Source: Leyella lascolaii (lineage in GTDB: Bacteria > Bacteroidota > Bacteroidia > Bacteroidales > Bacteroidaceae). Taken from it: DNA of 64,000 nt. The translations under genes and the position numbers were made by a program. A model generated the notes under the pieces. That model saw only the letters and a program-made list of their open reading frames with translations, ran no database searches and was not told the origin of the DNA. Below are positions 17,508 through 26,144 of the stretch, piece by piece. The DNA is taken from positions 1 to 64,000 of the forward strand of contig NZ_LT556034.1 of NCBI RefSeq assembly GCF_900079775.1, read 5' to 3'. Each line of letters opens with the position of its first letter. Position 1 is the stretch's first letter.

Positions 17508-18470
17508 ATGCATACATTCTTCAACGTGGAAGACCTGGGGTGTCTCGACAAGGCTTTGGACGAGGCAAGGGAGATAAAACAGAACAGATTCGGATATCAG
17601 TCGCTCGGCAAGAACCGCACTCTGCTGATGATATTCTTCAACAACAGCCTGCGCACAAGGCTGAGCACGCAGAAAGCGGCGATGAATCTTGGAATGAACG
17701 TCATTGTGCTCGACGTCAACGCGGGGGCATGGAAGCTGGAGACCGAACGCGGTGTCATCATGGACGGTGACAAGTCCGAGCATCTGCTCGAGGCTATTCC
17801 GGTGATGGGTTCCTACTGCGACATCATCGGCATACGTTCGTTTGCCGGACTGACAGACCGTGAGTTCGACTATGCGGAGACCATTGTGCAGCAGTTTGTA
17901 AAATACAGCGGACGCCCGGTGTTCGCCATGGAGACTGCCACAGTGCACCCTCTGCAGGCTTTTGCTGACCTCATCACCATTGAGGAGCATAAGACCAAGG
18001 CGCGCCCGAAGGTTGTGCTGACATGGGCTCCACACTGCCGCGCGCTGCCGCAGGCTGTACCCGACTCGTTCGCACAGTGGATGAACGCCGCCGATGTGGA
18101 CTTTGTCATAACCCATCCCGAAGGATATGAGCTCGACCCGAAGTTCACCGGGAACGCGCGCATTACCTATAATCAGATGGAAGCTCTCGAAGGCGCCGAC
18201 TTCGTATACGCTAAGAACTGGAGCTGTCCGGGCGTGACACGCCCCGAGGACTATGGCAAGATTCTCTGCAAGGACATGTCTTGGACAATAGACAGCCGCC
18301 ATATGGCAGTGACGGACAACGGCAAGTTCATGCACTGTCTGCCCGTACGGCGCGGACTTATCGTCACAGACGACGTGATAGAGGGTCCTTCATCGCTCGT
18401 CATACCGGAGGCGGCAAACCGCGAGATTTCCGCTGAGGTGGTGATAAAAAGGATGCTTGAGGCTCTTTAG
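17508..18470 (+). CDS. argF': N-succinylornithine carbamoyltransferase (ArgF'-type)
   Basis: 320 aa. 'FFNNSLRTRLSTQKAAMNLG' matches the carbamoyl-phosphate loop (SxRTR), and 'HCLPVRRG' near 279 is the typical C-terminal motif. The protein is close in pattern to the Bacteroides fragilis enzyme that uses N-succinylornithine. Position 90 is Ser (codon 17775-17777): acetylornithine enzymes have Glu at the equivalent site and the B. fragilis enzyme Pro, so Ser favours succinylornithine. The in-frame extension back to 17394 overlaps proA and is rejected. Confidence 0.9.
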   Translation: MHTFFNVEDLGCLDKALDEAREIKQNRFGYQSLGKNRTLLMIFFNNSLRTRLSTQKAAMNLGMNVIVLDVNAGAWKLETERGVIMDGDKSEHLLEAIPVMGSYCDIIGIRSFAGLTDREFDYAETIVQQFVKYSGRPVFAMETATVHPLQAFADLITIEEHKTKARPKVVLTWAPHCRALPQAVPDSFAQWMNAADVDFVITHPEGYELDPKFTGNARITYNQMEALEGADFVYAKNWSCPGVTRPEDYGKILCKDMSWTIDSRHMAVTDNGKFMHCLPVRRGLIVTDDVIEGPSSLVIPEAANREISAEVVIKRMLEAL

Positions 18471-18510
18471 GACGGTTAATCCGTGCGACAATTTCGCTTC
18501 ACCGTCTTAT

Positions 18511-18623
18511 GAGGCATAATATTTTACATCGCTGCCTGCACATTACACCTTAATATATTAAGGCACTTCTGTAGCACATCAGCAATGCCGGCAGAAAGCA
18601 GGGATGTAAAGTGTTATGCCTCT
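18511..18623. repeat. long imperfect inverted repeat after argF'
   Basis: The left arm GAGGCATAATATTTTACATC (18511-18530) pairs with GATGTAAAGTGTTATGCCTC (18603-18622), three mismatches in 20. A small perfect palindrome CTTAATATATTAAG lies in the middle (18549-18562). It may act as the terminator of the proB-argF' transcript or be a short MITE-like element. Confidence 0.65.
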
Positions 18624-18760
18624 TTATAAACCAGTATATAAGCATACGTCACACTTTCACACACGCACAACGCACCCGACTGATAGCTGAACACTTTATC
18701 ATGCGCCTTTACCGTGTCCGCTCCAATATGGCGTATCGTTGTAAAAATAGCTGATTTTAT

Positions 18761-18888
18761 TTTGTGCGGCATGCTATTTGCATTATCTTTGCAGAAGATA
18801 AGCTACGGTTCGGCAATATCAATCATGATAAAACATCGTTTCATCTGATTGCTGCTGCACTCACCTTGCATTATCTTTGCAGAAGATA
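18761..18888 (+). promoter_or_regulatory. tandem duplicated promoters of the tsaB operon
   Basis: A 23-bp sequence that includes CATTATCTTTGCAGAAGATA occurs twice without mismatch, at 18778-18800 and 18866-18888. Each copy contains TATCTTTG (18784-18791 and 18872-18879) with a TTG 19-20 bp upstream (18762-18764 and 18849-18851). Two independent start sites 88 bp apart are predicted. Confidence 0.7.
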
Positions 18889-19029
18889 TATCCGTGTTTG
18901 TGAAAACGAAATTGTATTTTCCCTACAATCATCGGATTGTCTTCATTAACAATAAACCGTAAAGTCGATAACGCGGATGCCGAAGCCGGGTGGCTCGGCG
19001 GGAGCGTTTATTTAAACAGGAATAATAAA

Positions 19030-19719
19030 ATGTCGTGTATTTTACATATTGAGACAAGCACCGACGTGTGTTCGGTGGCAGTCAGTGAGGACGGAGCCTG
19101 CATATACAGTAATGAAGATTACGGTGGTCCTAACCATGCAGTGAAACTCGGTTCGTTTGTCGATGAGGCACTGTCGTTTGCCGACAGCCATGCCATACCG
19201 TTCGATGCGGTTGCCGTGGCATGCGGTCCAGGCTCTTACACAGGACTGCGCATAGGCGTGTCTATGGCAAAGGGAGTGTGCTACGGCCGTGATCTGAAGT
19301 TGCTCGCGGTTCCTACACTCGAGCTGCTTGCGGTTCCGGTGCTTCTCGGAGAGAAGGTGGAAGAGGGCGCGTTGCTGTGTCCCATGATTGACGCACGCCG
19401 CATGGAGGTATACGCCGCCATATATGACAGGTCGCTGAAGACAGTGAGGGAAGTGGGCGCCGACATCGTTACGTCAGATACCTACCGCGAGTATCTTGAC
19501 CGCGGACCTGTATATTTCTTCGGAAACGGTGCCGCCAAGTGCATGCAGGAGATAAATCATCCCAACGCGCGGTTCATCCCCGACGTGAAGCCTCTGGCTA
19601 AATGGATGTCGCCCATTGCCGAGAAACGCATGGCAGAGGGACGCTTTGAGGATGTGGCATACTTCGTTCCGTTCTATCTGAAGGACTTTGTCGCCAAGAA
19701 ACCGGCACGACAACTATAA
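19030..19719 (+). CDS. tsaB: tRNA t6A synthesis protein TsaB
   Basis: 229 aa. It begins 'MSCILHIETSTDVCSVAVS', with the ASKHA nucleotide-fold start, and has 'GPGSYTGLRIGVSMAKG' (about 68-84), the TsaB signature. It is the scaffold partner of TsaD in making N6-threonylcarbamoyladenosine at tRNA position 37. First gene of a six-gene housekeeping operon. The upstream TTG extension is not conserved-looking, so the ATG at 19030 is used. Confidence 0.93.
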   Translation: MSCILHIETSTDVCSVAVSEDGACIYSNEDYGGPNHAVKLGSFVDEALSFADSHAIPFDAVAVACGPGSYTGLRIGVSMAKGVCYGRDLKLLAVPTLELLAVPVLLGEKVEEGALLCPMIDARRMEVYAAIYDRSLKTVREVGADIVTSDTYREYLDRGPVYFFGNGAAKCMQEINHPNARFIPDVKPLAKWMSPIAEKRMAEGRFEDVAYFVPFYLKDFVAKKPARQL

Positions 19720-19733
19720 CGCATACGCATACA

Positions 19734-20327
19734 ATGAATATTGAAGGATTAGACTACAACACCCAGCGGGAGAAGCTCGTCATGCCTGAATACGGGCGTG
19801 AGGTGCAGAGCATGATAGACTATGCCGTGACGCTGGAGGACAAGGAAGAGCGCAAACAATGCGCTACGGCAATCGTGGCAATCATGGAACGAATGTTCCC
19901 ACAGGCTGCCGGAACTGCCGACTTCCGCCAGAAACTGTGGGATCATCTGGCTATAATGAGCGGCTTCAAGCTCGATATAGACTATCCGTGCGACATAAGC
20001 AAGGCGGGCAAGATAACCGAAAAGCCGGCTCCGGTGGAATATCCTATGAAGAAGATACCCGTGAGACACTATGGAAGCATGATGTTCAAGATATTCGACA
20101 AGCTCAAGACAATGCCAGACGGACCTGAGTACGACGAGCTTGTACGCATCACAGCAAATCAGATGAAGCGCGACCTGAAGCAATGGAGCAACGGGTCTGC
20201 CGATGACGAAAAGGTGGCATCAGACCTCGCGGCGTACACCGGCGGACGGGTACAGCTCGACCTTGACGCTTTCGAATTTGAGAAAACGGCTGTCAGAGAA
20301 ACAGAACGCAAACGCAAAAGGAGATAA
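19734..20327 (+). CDS. DUF4290 family protein
   Basis: 197 aa. Features 'LDYNTQREKLVMPEYGREVQ' near the start, 'KLWDHLAIMSGFKLDIDYP' and a Lys/Arg-rich tail 'RETERKRKRR'. This matches the DUF4290 family, found almost only in Bacteroidota and usually next to murA, as here (murA starts 3 bp after its stop). Function is unknown; the conserved linkage suggests a cell-envelope or growth role. Confidence 0.85.
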   Translation: MNIEGLDYNTQREKLVMPEYGREVQSMIDYAVTLEDKEERKQCATAIVAIMERMFPQAAGTADFRQKLWDHLAIMSGFKLDIDYPCDISKAGKITEKPAPVEYPMKKIPVRHYGSMMFKIFDKLKTMPDGPEYDELVRITANQMKRDLKQWSNGSADDEKVASDLAAYTGGRVQLDLDAFEFEKTAVRETERKRKRR

Positions 20328-20329
20328 TC

Positions 20330-21640
20330 ATGGAATCGTTTGTCATCGAAGGCGGACACCCGCTTAAAGGCTCTATATCCCCGCAGGGGGCGAAAAACGA
20401 GGCGCTCGAGGTGATAAGCGCTGTGCTGCTCACCGGAGAGGAGGTGAGGATAAGCAACATCCCGGACATCCTCGATGTGAACAATCTCATACTGCTCCTG
20501 CAGAACATGGGCGTGAAAGTGACGCGCAACTCGCGCAACGACTACACTTTCAAGGCTGACGAGCCTGATTTCAGCTATATGGGAAGTGACGAATATGTGA
20601 GGAAATGCTCGTCATTGCGAGGCAGCGTCCTGCTCATGGGACCGCTGCTCGGACGCTTCGGCAGGGCTACAATAGCCGAACCCGGAGGCGACAAGATTGG
20701 CAGACGGAGGCTCGACACGCACTTTCTTGGGTTCAAGTATCTCGGTGCCGAACTGGTGGTAGACGATGAACGCAATGTCTACAACATCGAGGCGGAGAAA
20801 CTGAAAGGCTGCTATATGCTGCTCGATGAGGCGTCCATAACAGGCACCGCCAACATCATCATGGCGGCAGTACTGGCGGAAGGCACAACAACAATATACA
20901 ATGCGGCATGCGAGCCTTACATACAGCAGCTGTGTCACATGCTCAACGGCATGGGCGCGAACATCAGCGGCATCGGCTCAAACTACATTACCATCGTGGG
21001 TGTGAAGTCGCTCCACGGTACAACCCACCGCATTTTGCCCGACATGATAGAAGTAGGCTCGTTCATTGGAATGGCTGCCATGGTGGGCGACGGAGTACGT
21101 ATAAAGGACGTGTCGTTGCGCAATCTGGGCATCATTCCCGACGCGTTCCGCCGTCTGGGCGTACTTCTTGAGACGGAAGGCGACGACATCATCGTTCCCG
21201 GACAGGAACATTATGAGGTCGACTCGTTCATTGACGGCACAATAATGACGCTCGCAGACGCTCCGTGGCCCGGACTGACGCCAGATCTTCTTTCGGTTCT
21301 CATTGTGGTGGCAACGCAGGCACGCGGCAGCGTATTGTTCCATCAGAAGATGTTCGAGAGCCGGCTCTTCTTCGTGGACAAGCTCATTGACATGGGAGCA
21401 CAGATAATACTGTGCGACCCTCACCGCGCCGTGGTGATAGGACACGACCGCCGCAGGCAGCTAAGGGCGGGACGCATGACAAGTCCTGACATACGTGCGG
21501 GCATCGCACTCCTCATCGCCGCCATGAGCGCAAGAGGCATAAGCCGCATAGACAACATAGCTCAGATAGACCGCGGATATGAGGACATCGAGTCAAGACT
21601 GAACGCGCTCGGTGCCAGGATAACCCGTACCGACTGCTGA
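20330..21640 (+). CDS. murA: UDP-N-acetylglucosamine 1-carboxyvinyltransferase
   Basis: 436 aa EPSP-synthase fold enzyme, first committed step of peptidoglycan precursor synthesis. The N-terminal 'LKGSISPQGAKNEAL' gives the UDP-GlcNAc/PEP contact Lys-Asn pair. The active loop reads 'EPGGDKIGRR' with Asp121 where E. coli has Cys115. Asp at this site keeps activity but prevents fosfomycin attachment in other bacteria. Co-transcribed with DUF4290 and rimM. Confidence 0.95.
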   Translation: MESFVIEGGHPLKGSISPQGAKNEALEVISAVLLTGEEVRISNIPDILDVNNLILLLQNMGVKVTRNSRNDYTFKADEPDFSYMGSDEYVRKCSSLRGSVLLMGPLLGRFGRATIAEPGGDKIGRRRLDTHFLGFKYLGAELVVDDERNVYNIEAEKLKGCYMLLDEASITGTANIIMAAVLAEGTTTIYNAACEPYIQQLCHMLNGMGANISGIGSNYITIVGVKSLHGTTHRILPDMIEVGSFIGMAAMVGDGVRIKDVSLRNLGIIPDAFRRLGVLLETEGDDIIVPGQEHYEVDSFIDGTIMTLADAPWPGLTPDLLSVLIVVATQARGSVLFHQKMFESRLFFVDKLIDMGAQIILCDPHRAVVIGHDRRRQLRAGRMTSPDIRAGIALLIAAMSARGISRIDNIAQIDRGYEDIESRLNALGARITRTDC

Positions 21641-21685
21641 CGGACGTAATCCGGCATACCGGAAAGATATATTTTTACAGCTCTT

Positions 21686-22216
21686 ATGATAAGACATGAG
21701 GATGTTTACAGAATAGGCAGGATAGGCAAACCGCACGGTGTGGGCGGCGAACTGTCGTTCATGTTCGACGACGACGTGTTCGACCGCTGCGACGCAGAGT
21801 ATCTCGTGCTCGACATCGACGGCATTCTGGTGCCGTTCTTCATGGAAAGCTACCGCTTCAACAGCGGAACTACGGCACTCGTGAAGTTCTGCGGCATCGA
21901 CTCACAGGAGCGTGCCCGCGACCTTACGGGATGCGCGGTTTACTTTCCGCGGAGCCTTTCCGACAGTTCCGACGACAGCGTCACATGGTCGGAAATCATC
22001 GGGTTCACCCTCACCGACGCCAACAGCGGGCAGAGCGTAGGCACCGTCAGGTCGGTCGACAGCAGCACCGCCAACCTGCTGTTCGAGGTAGAACCTCCGG
22101 AGGGAGGCGACATACTCATCCCCGCCAATGAGGATTTGATTGATTCCTTCGACGTTGAACGGCGCGAGATAAAGATGCGTCTGCCCGAAGGATTACTCGA
22201 TTTGCACAGATTATGA
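21686..22216 (+). CDS. rimM: 16S rRNA processing protein RimM
   Basis: 176 aa. The N-terminal domain starts 'YRIGRIGKPHGVGGELSF' (RimM signature I.KPHGxxGE), and a PRC-barrel follows from about 95. It binds ribosomal protein S19 and helps mature the 30S head. Its stop overlaps dxr by ATGA at 22213-22216. Confidence 0.93.
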   Translation: MIRHEDVYRIGRIGKPHGVGGELSFMFDDDVFDRCDAEYLVLDIDGILVPFFMESYRFNSGTTALVKFCGIDSQERARDLTGCAVYFPRSLSDSSDDSVTWSEIIGFTLTDANSGQSVGTVRSVDSSTANLLFEVEPPEGGDILIPANEDLIDSFDVERREIKMRLPEGLLDLHRL

Positions 22217-23367
22217 AGAAACAGATATGTATTCTCGGGTCTACCGGCTCGATAGGCACACAGGCACTTGACGTCGTAAGGGAGCATTCAGACCTTTTCG
22301 AAATATACTGTCTTACTGCCAACAACAGAGTGGAACAGCTTGCCCGTCAGGCACGCGAGTTCCGCCCGGCGGCGGTGGTAATAGCCAACGACGCGCATTA
22401 TGACAGACTGAAAGAGCTTCTGTCCGACCTTCCCGAAATAAAAGTTTACGCAGGACGCGACGCCCTCGACCAGATAGTCGAGGCTTCACCGATAGACATG
22501 GTGCTCACCGCCATGGTGGGCTTTGCCGGACTTTCTCCGACAATACACGCCATCCTCGCCCGCAAGACGATATGTCTTGCCAATAAGGAGACGCTTGTCG
22601 TCGCAGGCGAGCTGATATGCCGTCTTGCCATGGAGCACCGTGTGCGCATACTGCCTGTTGACAGCGAGCACTCGGCAATATTCCAAAGCATCGTCGGCGA
22701 GGGCGACAACGCTGTGGAGAAAATCCTTCTCACCGCGTCAGGCGGACCGTTCCGCCTTTTCAGCAAGGAACAGATGGCGACGGTGACAGCCGCAGACGCC
22801 CTGAAACATCCCACATGGGAGATGGGCGCGAAGATAACCATCGACTCGGCAACGATGATGAACAAAGGCTTTGAGGTGATAGAGGCACGGTGGCTCTTCG
22901 GCGTTCCGGCAGAAAAGATACAGGTGCTTGTACATCCGCAGTCTATCGTCCACAGCGCCGTGCAGTTCTGCGACGGAGCGGTGAAGGCACAACTCGGAGT
23001 GCCCGACATGCGCCTTCCCATACAGTATGCGTTCTCCTATCCCGACCGGCTCCCGCTTTCCGGTGACCGACTCGACCTTTTCCGAGGACCTCTCGAGTTC
23101 TTCGAGCCCGACCTCGACAAATTCCGTTGTCTCGCCATAGCGTTCGAGTCAATCCGCCGCGGAGGCAACATGCCGTGCATAGTGAATGCCGCCAATGAGA
23201 TAGTGAACGAGGGATTCCGCCGCGGCGAGTGCTCTTTCACCGCCATGGCAGACATCATAGAGCGCACCATGGAGCGCGTTTCGTTCGACGCATCACCCGA
23301 TTATGACACCTACGTGCAGACAGATGCCGAGGCACGGAGAGTCGCAAGAGAGTTTATGAACATCTAA
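22213..23367 (+). CDS. dxr: 1-deoxy-D-xylulose-5-phosphate reductoisomerase
   Basis: 384 aa. 'ICILGSTGSIGTQALDVV' is the NADPH-binding start. 'LANKETLVVAG' (about 118), 'LPVDSEHSAIFQ' (about 149) with metal-binding Asp and Glu, and 'TIDSATMMNKGFEVIEA' are all MEP-pathway Dxr motifs. It makes 2-C-methyl-erythritol 4-phosphate for isoprenoids. This is the second antibiotic target in the operon also hit by a phosphonate (fosmidomycin). Confidence 0.96.
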   Translation: MKKQICILGSTGSIGTQALDVVREHSDLFEIYCLTANNRVEQLARQAREFRPAAVVIANDAHYDRLKELLSDLPEIKVYAGRDALDQIVEASPIDMVLTAMVGFAGLSPTIHAILARKTICLANKETLVVAGELICRLAMEHRVRILPVDSEHSAIFQSIVGEGDNAVEKILLTASGGPFRLFSKEQMATVTAADALKHPTWEMGAKITIDSATMMNKGFEVIEARWLFGVPAEKIQVLVHPQSIVHSAVQFCDGAVKAQLGVPDMRLPIQYAFSYPDRLPLSGDRLDLFRGPLEFFEPDLDKFRCLAIAFESIRRGGNMPCIVNAANEIVNEGFRRGECSFTAMADIIERTMERVSFDASPDYDTYVQTDAEARRVAREFMNI

Positions 23368-23386
23368 AACAATACAATAAACAATA

Positions 23387-24769
23387 ATGGAAGTTTTTCT
23401 GATAAGACTGCTGCAGTTCATGCTTGCAATCTCTATTCTTGTTCTTCTGCACGAAGGCGGCCACTTCTTTTTCTCAAAGCTCTTCGGCGTTCGTGTGGAG
23501 AAGTTCTACTTATTCTTCGATCCCTGGTTCCACCTGTTTGAGTTCAAGCCAAAGAAAAGCGAGACTACATACGGTGTGGGATGGCTGCCTCTGGGCGGAT
23601 ATTGCAAGATCTCCGGAATGATAGACGAGTCGTTCGACACCGAACAGATGAAAAAGCCAGCCCAGCCGTGGGAGTTCCGCTCCAAGCCGGCGTGGCAACG
23701 TCTGCTCATAATGGTGGGCGGCGTGCTGGTGAACTTCGTTCTCGCGCTGTTCATCTACTCCATGTGCCTGTTCTATTGGGGCGAGGACTACGTGCGCACA
23801 AAGGACATGCACTTAGGCATGAAGTTCAACAGCGAGGCAAAGGCACTCGGTTTCCGCGACGGAGACATACTCATCGGCACTGAGAAAGGAGAGTTCAAGG
23901 AGTTCGGAGCCGACATGTTCAGAGACCTCTCCGAGGCATACCGCGCCGACATCATACGCGACGGAAAGAAGATGTCGTTAAATCTTAACGGCGACATCAA
24001 CCTTCTCGGCATGCTGAAGGCGGAGCCGATGTTCGCCCGTCCGCTCATACCGGCACGTGTAGACACCGTGTTCGGCAAATCAATAGCACACCGCATGGGT
24101 CTGCGTGCGGGCGACCTCATAGTGGCTGTAGACGGCAAGACAGTCGACTCCTACAACGAGTTCCAGAACGAGATAGGCCGCCGTCGCGACATGCTTGCAG
24201 CCGCGCAGAACCATGCCGACAGTCTCGCCGCACGCACGGTGAGCCTGTCCTTCGTCCGCATGGCAGGCGGACGACCTGTCACAATAAAGGCGGGAGCCAC
24301 TCTCGACGGTACGCTTGAGTTCGGATTCGGCATAAAACCGCTCTACGAGTACTACAAGCCCACACACGTGTCTTACGGTTTCTTCGAGAGTTTCCCAGCC
24401 GGAGTGAAATACGGATGGAACGTTCTCGCAGGCTATGTTGGCGACATGAAGTATGTATTCTCCGCCGACGGAGCGAAGTCGCTCGGAGGATTCGGGGCGA
24501 TAGGAAGTCTGTTCCCGCCCGCATGGGACTGGCATTCGTTCTGGCTGATGACAGCCTTCCTCAGCATCATACTTGCCTTCATGAACATTCTTCCCATTCC
24601 CGCTCTTGACGGCGGACACGTCCTTTTCCTCTTCTACGAGATGGTGACGCGCCGCAAACCGAGCGAGACGTTCATGATACGCGCCGAGTATGTGGGCATA
24701 GCGATACTCATGCTGCTGATGATTGTCGCCAATATGAACGACATACTGCGCTGGCTCGGATATATGTAA
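23387..24769 (+). CDS. rseP: site-2 protease RseP
   Basis: 460 aa. A first membrane helix carries 'LLHEGGHFFFSKLFGVRV' (H22, E23, H26), the zinc motif of M50 proteases. A PDZ domain follows ('RMGLRAGDLIVAVDGKTV', about 225-245), and the C-terminal membrane part has 'NILPIPALDGGHVLF', giving the third zinc ligand Asp. It cleaves membrane-bound anti-sigma factors or remnant signal peptides. Last gene of the operon; the sigma/anti-sigma pair at 32.5 kb is one possible client. Confidence 0.94.
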   Translation: MEVFLIRLLQFMLAISILVLLHEGGHFFFSKLFGVRVEKFYLFFDPWFHLFEFKPKKSETTYGVGWLPLGGYCKISGMIDESFDTEQMKKPAQPWEFRSKPAWQRLLIMVGGVLVNFVLALFIYSMCLFYWGEDYVRTKDMHLGMKFNSEAKALGFRDGDILIGTEKGEFKEFGADMFRDLSEAYRADIIRDGKKMSLNLNGDINLLGMLKAEPMFARPLIPARVDTVFGKSIAHRMGLRAGDLIVAVDGKTVDSYNEFQNEIGRRRDMLAAAQNHADSLAARTVSLSFVRMAGGRPVTIKAGATLDGTLEFGFGIKPLYEYYKPTHVSYGFFESFPAGVKYGWNVLAGYVGDMKYVFSADGAKSLGGFGAIGSLFPPAWDWHSFWLMTAFLSIILAFMNILPIPALDGGHVLFLFYEMVTRRKPSETFMIRAEYVGIAILMLLMIVANMNDILRWLGYM

Positions 24770-24821
24770 ACTGCATGCGCACGGTGCGGTATAGCCCGAT
24801 GCCGTGCGCCATCAAGACATA

Positions 24822-25016
24822 ATCCCGAATCGGTCATCAGAACGCCGATTATACATTTAAGGTTTATTGTCAGCTCTTCATCCTTCTTCCGCACTGCTGC
24901 CGTCATCTTGTATCCTGCTTTTTCTTGATGTAGTCCGCTACATCTTCGATAAAGCAGGGTACAAGATGACTGACAGCAGCACGAAATAAGAATGGAAGTC
25001 TAATGACCGATTCGGG
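24822..25016. repeat. palindromic dispersed repeat, copy 2 (best preserved)
   Basis: Outer ends ATCCCGAATCGGTCAT and ATGACCGATTCGGGAT are perfect inverted repeats. Nested inside, 'gtcatcttgtatcctgcttt' pairs with 'aaagcagggtacaagatgac', so the whole unit folds into a long hairpin. Copies at 4623-4818 and 2211-2370 share most of its sequence. It lies between two converging operons, and no transposase is nearby. Confidence 0.8.
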
Positions 25017-25079
25017 ATAAAATAAGGATGGAACGCACCCGGACACATTCCGGCATACCGCGTTCCATCCTTATTTTAT
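25017..25079. terminator. bidirectional hairpin between rseP and ppx
   Basis: ATAAAATAAGGATGGAACGC (25017-25036) pairs perfectly over 20 bp with 25060-25079, leaving a 23-nt loop. The A/T-rich stem base gives a U run in either direction. It can end both the rseP operon (plus) and the ppk1-ppx operon (minus). Confidence 0.8.
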
Positions 25080-25185
25080 TATCATATCACTCACGCATTG
25101 CAGGCATACTGTCAAGAAACCGACAAGACACCCCATTGCACACCGTCCTCATCAGCCAGCCATTTTCGCGCCAGCCACGAGCCGG

Positions 25186-26124
25186 TCAAGCCTCGCCATT
25201 ACCGCTGCAGTGGCTCTTCGCGTACATACTGTCTATTATTCCGTCAGCCAGACCTATCACCGGCACATGCACATACTCAGCCTTCACCGTGTCGGCTATG
25301 GTAAGGAAAATCCTCGCAGCCGGCACTATCACGTCGGCGCGGTCGGCTTTCAGTCCGTAGTCCTTCATCCTTTGCTCAGGCGTGAGAGGCTCAAGCATGT
25401 CGTAGAGAGCCTTCAGCTCGCTTACCGGCAGACGCTGTTTCTTCTTGTCCTTCTTCTCCGCCATGCGGTAAAGCTTGTTTATGTTGCCTCCCGACCCTAT
25501 TATGTTGATGCCGTCAAAGTCGGCTGTGAGCCGCGCGAGGTCATTCCTCATGGTCTCCCACGTCTCCTCTTTCACCGCCCCGCTGAGCATCCTCACCGTA
25601 CCGATGTTGTACGATAGCGACTGCACCAGCTGCCCGTTGGTAAGGAGATTTATCTCCGTGCTTCCTCCTCCCACGTCCACATAGATGTAGTTTCCCGTAC
25701 GGTCCTCGAGACACTCAATGTGGTTGTTGTAAATTATCCGTGCCTCCTCCTGACCGTTTATTATCTCTATGTTGATGCCGGAGTCCTTCAGTATGCGGCT
25801 TATGACGCTCTTTCCGTTGCGCGCGTCCCTCATTGCCGACGTGGCGCAGGCACGATAGTCAGTCACCTCATATATCTTCATCAGCTGACGGAAAGCCTTC
25901 ATCAGCCGTCTCAGTTTCTTCGCCTTCTTCTCCGACAGTTCGCCAAGTGCGAACACATCGAATCCGAGTCTCAGCGGCACACGCAGCAAGAGAGCCTTCG
26001 CAAGACGTCTGCTCACAAGGTTCTCGTCCTCATCCTCTTTCTTTATAAGCAGTCTCACGGCGTTGGACCCTATGTCTATCGCCGCATAACACTTTCTTTC
26101 CTTATCAGTCGTTTTGTCACACAT
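25186..26124 (-). CDS. exopolyphosphatase / guanosine pentaphosphatase-like protein
   Basis: 312 aa of the Ppx/GppA family, ASKHA fold: 'AAIDIGSNAVRLLI' at the N-terminus and 'YVDVGGGSTEINLL' near 147. Only the catalytic phosphatase core is present; the C-terminal HD-like domain of long Ppx enzymes is absent. It probably removes phosphate from polyphosphate or pppGpp. It follows ppk1 by 20 bp on the same strand, so synthesis and breakdown of polyphosphate are paired. Confidence 0.9.
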   Translation of the reverse strand: MCDKTTDKERKCYAAIDIGSNAVRLLIKKEDEDENLVSRRLAKALLLRVPLRLGFDVFALGELSEKKAKKLRRLMKAFRQLMKIYEVTDYRACATSAMRDARNGKSVISRILKDSGINIEIINGQEEARIIYNNHIECLEDRTGNYIYVDVGGGSTEINLLTNGQLVQSLSYNIGTVRMLSGAVKEETWETMRNDLARLTADFDGINIIGSGGNINKLYRMAEKKDKKKQRLPVSELKALYDMLEPLTPEQRMKDYGLKADRADVIVPAARIFLTIADTVKAEYVHVPVIGLADGIIDSMYAKSHCSGNGEA

Positions 26125-26144
26125 GTCTTCTGTTTATATCATTA

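Larger units (their letters stand above)
18471..19029. other. intergenic region: palindromic element and tandem promoters
   Basis: Contains the large imperfect palindrome at 18511-18623 and two nearly identical promoters for the tsaB operon. A short frame with a TTG start at 18937 runs into tsaB but has no family similarity. Confidence 0.6.
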
